From Bacillota bacterium (GTDB taxonomy: Bacteria > Bacillota > Sulfobacillia > Thermaerobacterales > Thermaerobacteraceae): DNA of 5,177 nt. Within the stretch, counting starts at the first letter, position 1, and each line of letters begins with the position of its first letter. The notes under the pieces are model-generated. The model saw nothing but the letters and a program-made list of their open reading frames with translations. It ran no database searches and was not told the origin of the DNA. Below, in pieces: positions 4,608 through 5,177 of the stretch. Both the position numbers and the translations under genes were made by a program. The stretch covers positions 1-5,177 of the forward strand of contig QGUQ01000153.1 of the NCBI GenBank assembly GCA_003242195.1. Direction: 5' to 3'.

Positions 4608-5177
4608 ATGGGGAACATACGTTCGATACATGACGAGGGGCCGCCGCGCCTGGGCTTCGTGCGGCTCGAGGGCGCGTGGGTGACGGCCGCCGGCCTGGCA
4701 GAACGGGTGGCGGCCGTTGCCGTGGGGGATGTGGTGGCCGATCTCTCCGCCGCTGCGCGCCGGGCGGGATTGCGGCCGGGCATGGGGGCGCGCGCCGCGC
4801 GCCGGCTGGTGCCGGGCCTGATCCTCGTCGGGCGGGACGAGCTGGATCCCCTGGCGGCGCTCGAGCCCTTCTATCGCCTGCTCTATCGCTGGACGCCCTG
4901 GATTGAGCCCGTGGTGGACGGGCTGGGGGCACTGGTCGGCTTCAGCCCCGACCAGGATGCCGGCGAGCTGGCGTTGCATCTCGTGGCCGGCGGCACCGCC
5001 CGCTGGGGGCACCGCCTGGTGATCGGGGCGGGACGCGGCCGGCTGGTCGCCCGGCTGGCGGCTCATGTCGTCGAGGCCGGGTGGAGCCGCTGGCTGGAGC
5101 CGGAGAACTGGCGGCCCCTGGCCCTGCCGGGCCCGCCGGCCGAAGGGCTGGCGGGGGGGGGGGGGCCGGGCCCGGAG
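4608..5177 (+). CDS. Y-family DNA polymerase-like protein, ImuB-type, partial (3' end beyond window)
   Basis: The 190 visible residues run open to the window edge. The palm/fingers pattern of Y-family translesion polymerases is present: AARRAGLRPGMGARAARRLVP (49-69), LEPFYRLLYRWTPWIEPVVDGL (85-106) and LVIGAGRGRLVARLAAH (137-153, matching the family G(I/L)APxxxLAKLA segment). PLALPG (170-175) then resembles the lead into the helix-hairpin-helix region. The catalytic acids are missing. The HVDMD position reads FVRLE (17-21), and the position of the later Asp-Glu pair reads approximately Gly105-Leu106. This is like ImuB, the non-catalytic mutasome scaffold that works with DnaE2. The ATG at 4608 follows a strong promoter by 9 bp and overlaps a LexA box, which fits SOS induction. 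GGAG at 4599-4602 is spaced as a ribosome binding site but probably lies outside the transcript. A run of 13 G near the edge could signal an assembly end or slippage. Confidence 0.8.
   Translation, partial: MGNIRSIHDEGPPRLGFVRLEGAWVTAAGLAERVAAVAVGDVVADLSAAARRAGLRPGMGARAARRLVPGLILVGRDELDPLAALEPFYRLLYRWTPWIEPVVDGLGALVGFSPDQDAGELALHLVAGGTARWGHRLVIGAGRGRLVARLAAHVVEAGWSRWLEPENWRPLALPGPPAEGLAGGGGPGPE
4612..4625 (+). promoter_or_regulatory. LexA (SOS) box, Gram-positive type
   Basis: GGAACATACGTTCG matches the Bacillus LexA/DinR consensus CGAACRNRYGTTYC at every core position (GAAC-ATAC-GTTC). It differs only at the two outermost bases. It covers codons 2 to 6 of the Y-family-like gene, roughly +8 to +21 of the predicted transcript, where bound LexA would block transcription initiation. 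The downstream gene belongs to a family typically under SOS control, which supports the call independently. Confidence 0.85.
5153..5165 (+). repeat. homopolymer run of 13 G in the Y-family-like coding frame
   Basis: Thirteen consecutive G encode the Gly-rich linker A-GGGG-P (residues 182-187). CCGGGCCCGG (5166-5175), a perfect palindrome, follows at once, and the sequence ends 2 bp later. Such tracts are prone to sequencing error, assembly breaks and replication slippage. The number of G, and so the downstream frame, should be treated as uncertain. Confidence 0.9.

Overview
The window is very GC-rich DNA with strong GGAGG-type ribosome binding sites and a GAAC-N4-GTTC LexA operator. Together with a selenocysteine-containing SelD, this suggests a high-GC, probably thermophilic Bacillota (Thermaerobacter/Symbiobacterium-like). 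That assignment is inferred from sequence character, not from a database match. Five complete genes and one gene cut by the right edge account for most of the window. There is no sign of a mobile element, CRISPR array, rRNA or tRNA.

Layout: (1) 37-594, minus strand, a gamma-class carbonic anhydrase family hexapeptide protein. (2) 595-834, a divergent intergenic region with one AT-richer island. (3) 835-1296, a GNAT acetyltransferase. (4) 1389-2435, selD, selenophosphate synthetase. Its 15th codon is an in-frame TGA read as selenocysteine, followed by two back-to-back perfect hairpins. The second has a GGUC apex like a bacterial SECIS element. A standard gene caller would miss the first 42 residues, including the active site. 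(5) 2588-3601, an unrecognised membrane-anchored protein with an NTF2-like and then a beta-rich, propeller-like part. (6) 3602-3868, a GC-rich intergenic region. (7) 3869-4546, a NarL/LuxR-type regulator whose receiver domain lacks the acidic pair and the conserved lysine. (8) 4570-4625, a strong sigma-A promoter (TTGACT, 17 bp, TAGAAT) followed by a LexA box. (9) 4608 to the end, a Y-family DNA polymerase-like (ImuB-type) protein whose catalytic acids are replaced. The frame is still open when the window ends just after a run of 13 G.

How the genes work together: GNAT and selD are co-oriented 92 bp apart and may be one transcript, with selD autogenously dependent on the selenocysteine pathway it feeds. 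The promoter, LexA box and Y-family-like gene form a self-contained SOS-controlled unit. Its transcript appears almost leaderless, with the operator inside the first codons. The remaining genes show no evident functional link to each other.
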